NCBI RefSeq assembly: GCF_017312405.1
Contig: NZ_BLTG01000001.1
Span: forward strand, 44,360 to 108,359
Direction of reading: 5' to 3'
DNA: 64,000 bases
From: Mycobacterium sp. PO1
GTDB lineage: Bacteria; Actinomycetota; Actinomycetes; Mycobacteriales; Mycobacteriaceae
Below, piece after piece: positions 63,951-64,000 of the stretch (its first letter is position 1; the number at the start of each line of letters is the position of its first letter). The translations under genes were made by a program, and so were the position numbers. The notes under the pieces are model-generated. The model had not been told where the DNA came from, did no database searches, and was given only the letters and a program-made list of their open reading frames with translations.

Positions 63951-63982
63951 CAGGGCACTCTGCTTCTTCGCGCAAGCGCTCA
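63864..63982 (-). repeat. 33-bp tandem repeat, 3.6 copies, at the yrbE4A/yrbE4B junction
   Basis: Identical units start at 63864, 63897 and 63930, with a partial unit at 63963. On the coding strand each has the core GAGCGCTTGCGCGAAGAAGC and a CTGATGAGC stop/start overlap. Copies are identical, which suggests recent expansion. There are no variable spacers, so it is not a CRISPR. Confidence 0.92.
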
Positions 63983-64000
63983 CTGGTGCACCATCCTTGT
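63980..64000 (-). CDS. yrbE4A: yrbE4A, last six codons
   Basis: On the minus strand the frame from the window edge reads TRMVHQ and stops at TGA (63980-63982). Position before yrbE4B in the mce4 operon makes it the end of yrbE4A; the fragment is too short for a motif. The repeat array begins inside its stop region. Confidence 0.55.
   Translation of the reverse strand, partial: TRMVHQ

Noticed and set aside
63853..63975. N-terminal extension of yrbE4B with REEAECPDERL repeats
   Set aside because: The frame is open only because a 33-bp repeat has no stop in it. The family N-terminus begins at MSYDATLRF, and 280 residues match the known length.
63864..63982. CRISPR-like regular repeats
   Set aside because: The units are directly contiguous with no variable spacers, only 3.6 copies are present, and no cas genes are seen. 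It is a tandem repeat.

Overview
The window is high-GC (about two-thirds G+C), densely packed actinobacterial DNA. Its gene content and order point to a mycobacterium, most likely a fast-growing Mycolicibacterium. Supporting this are a cyp51 sterol-demethylase locus in the same relative order as M. tuberculosis Rv0759c-Rv0772, phoP-phoR, an otsA-mce4 block like Rv3489-Rv3501c, a DUF222/HNH (13E12-type) gene, and many starts that look leaderless (TANNNT hexamer six or seven bases before the start codon). Product names come from motifs and remembered family knowledge; no database search was run.

Layout. 0-3.4 kb: the end of an unidentified gene, then a minus-strand overlapping set DUF1707 protein / cyp126 / purB. 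3.5-12.3 kb: a RelZ-type DUF429 + (p)ppGpp-synthetase fusion, an HNH protein, an amino-acid permease, an SDR/TetR pair, a Tat-exported esterase and purD. 12.5-28.4 kb: sterol/alcohol oxidation genes. These are a CYP125-like P450 with a TetR regulator, a minus-strand operon (aldehyde dehydrogenase, SDR, hydroxyacid dehydrogenase, CMD-family protein, unknown protein), and the divergent plus-strand operon TetR-cyp123-SDR-cyp51-ferredoxin-NTF2-adhB-KSI-SDR, followed by a convergent acyl-CoA ligase. 28.5-36.6 kb: a small membrane protein, HIT protein, phoPR, a repeat protein, tRNA-Thr, a DUF4185 secreted protein, a DKNYY-type lipoprotein and a VanX-like dipeptidase. 36.6-42.3 kb: xdhC plus a molybdenum hydroxylase operon in the order L-G-M-S. 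42.5-49.7 kb: an accessory block with a TetR and a large BTAD/AAA regulator diverging from a long palindrome, and three alpha/beta hydrolases. 49.7-52.4 kb: dehydrogenases and a crotonase with a KstR-type operator. 52.5-64 kb: otsA and the mce4 cholesterol-import operon from mce-associated genes to yrbE4B, with the last codons of yrbE4A at the edge.

The genes fit a theme of sterol and lipid uptake and oxidation: the Mce4 permease imports cholesterol, CYP125-type and other P450s with SDRs, ALDH and an NDMA-type ADH oxidise side chains and alcohols, and a KstR-type box marks one SDR.

The most unusual DNA lies at gene junctions. Three short tandem-repeat arrays (26, 30 and 33 bp units) sit exactly at start/stop junctions inside operons. 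The 33-bp one builds a possible small ORF whose stop overlaps the yrbE4B start. There is also a near-perfect palindrome of about 52 bp between two regulators, a TetR operator that contains its own gene's start codon, a triple PhoP-type repeat before phoP, and two leaderless promoters placed back to back.
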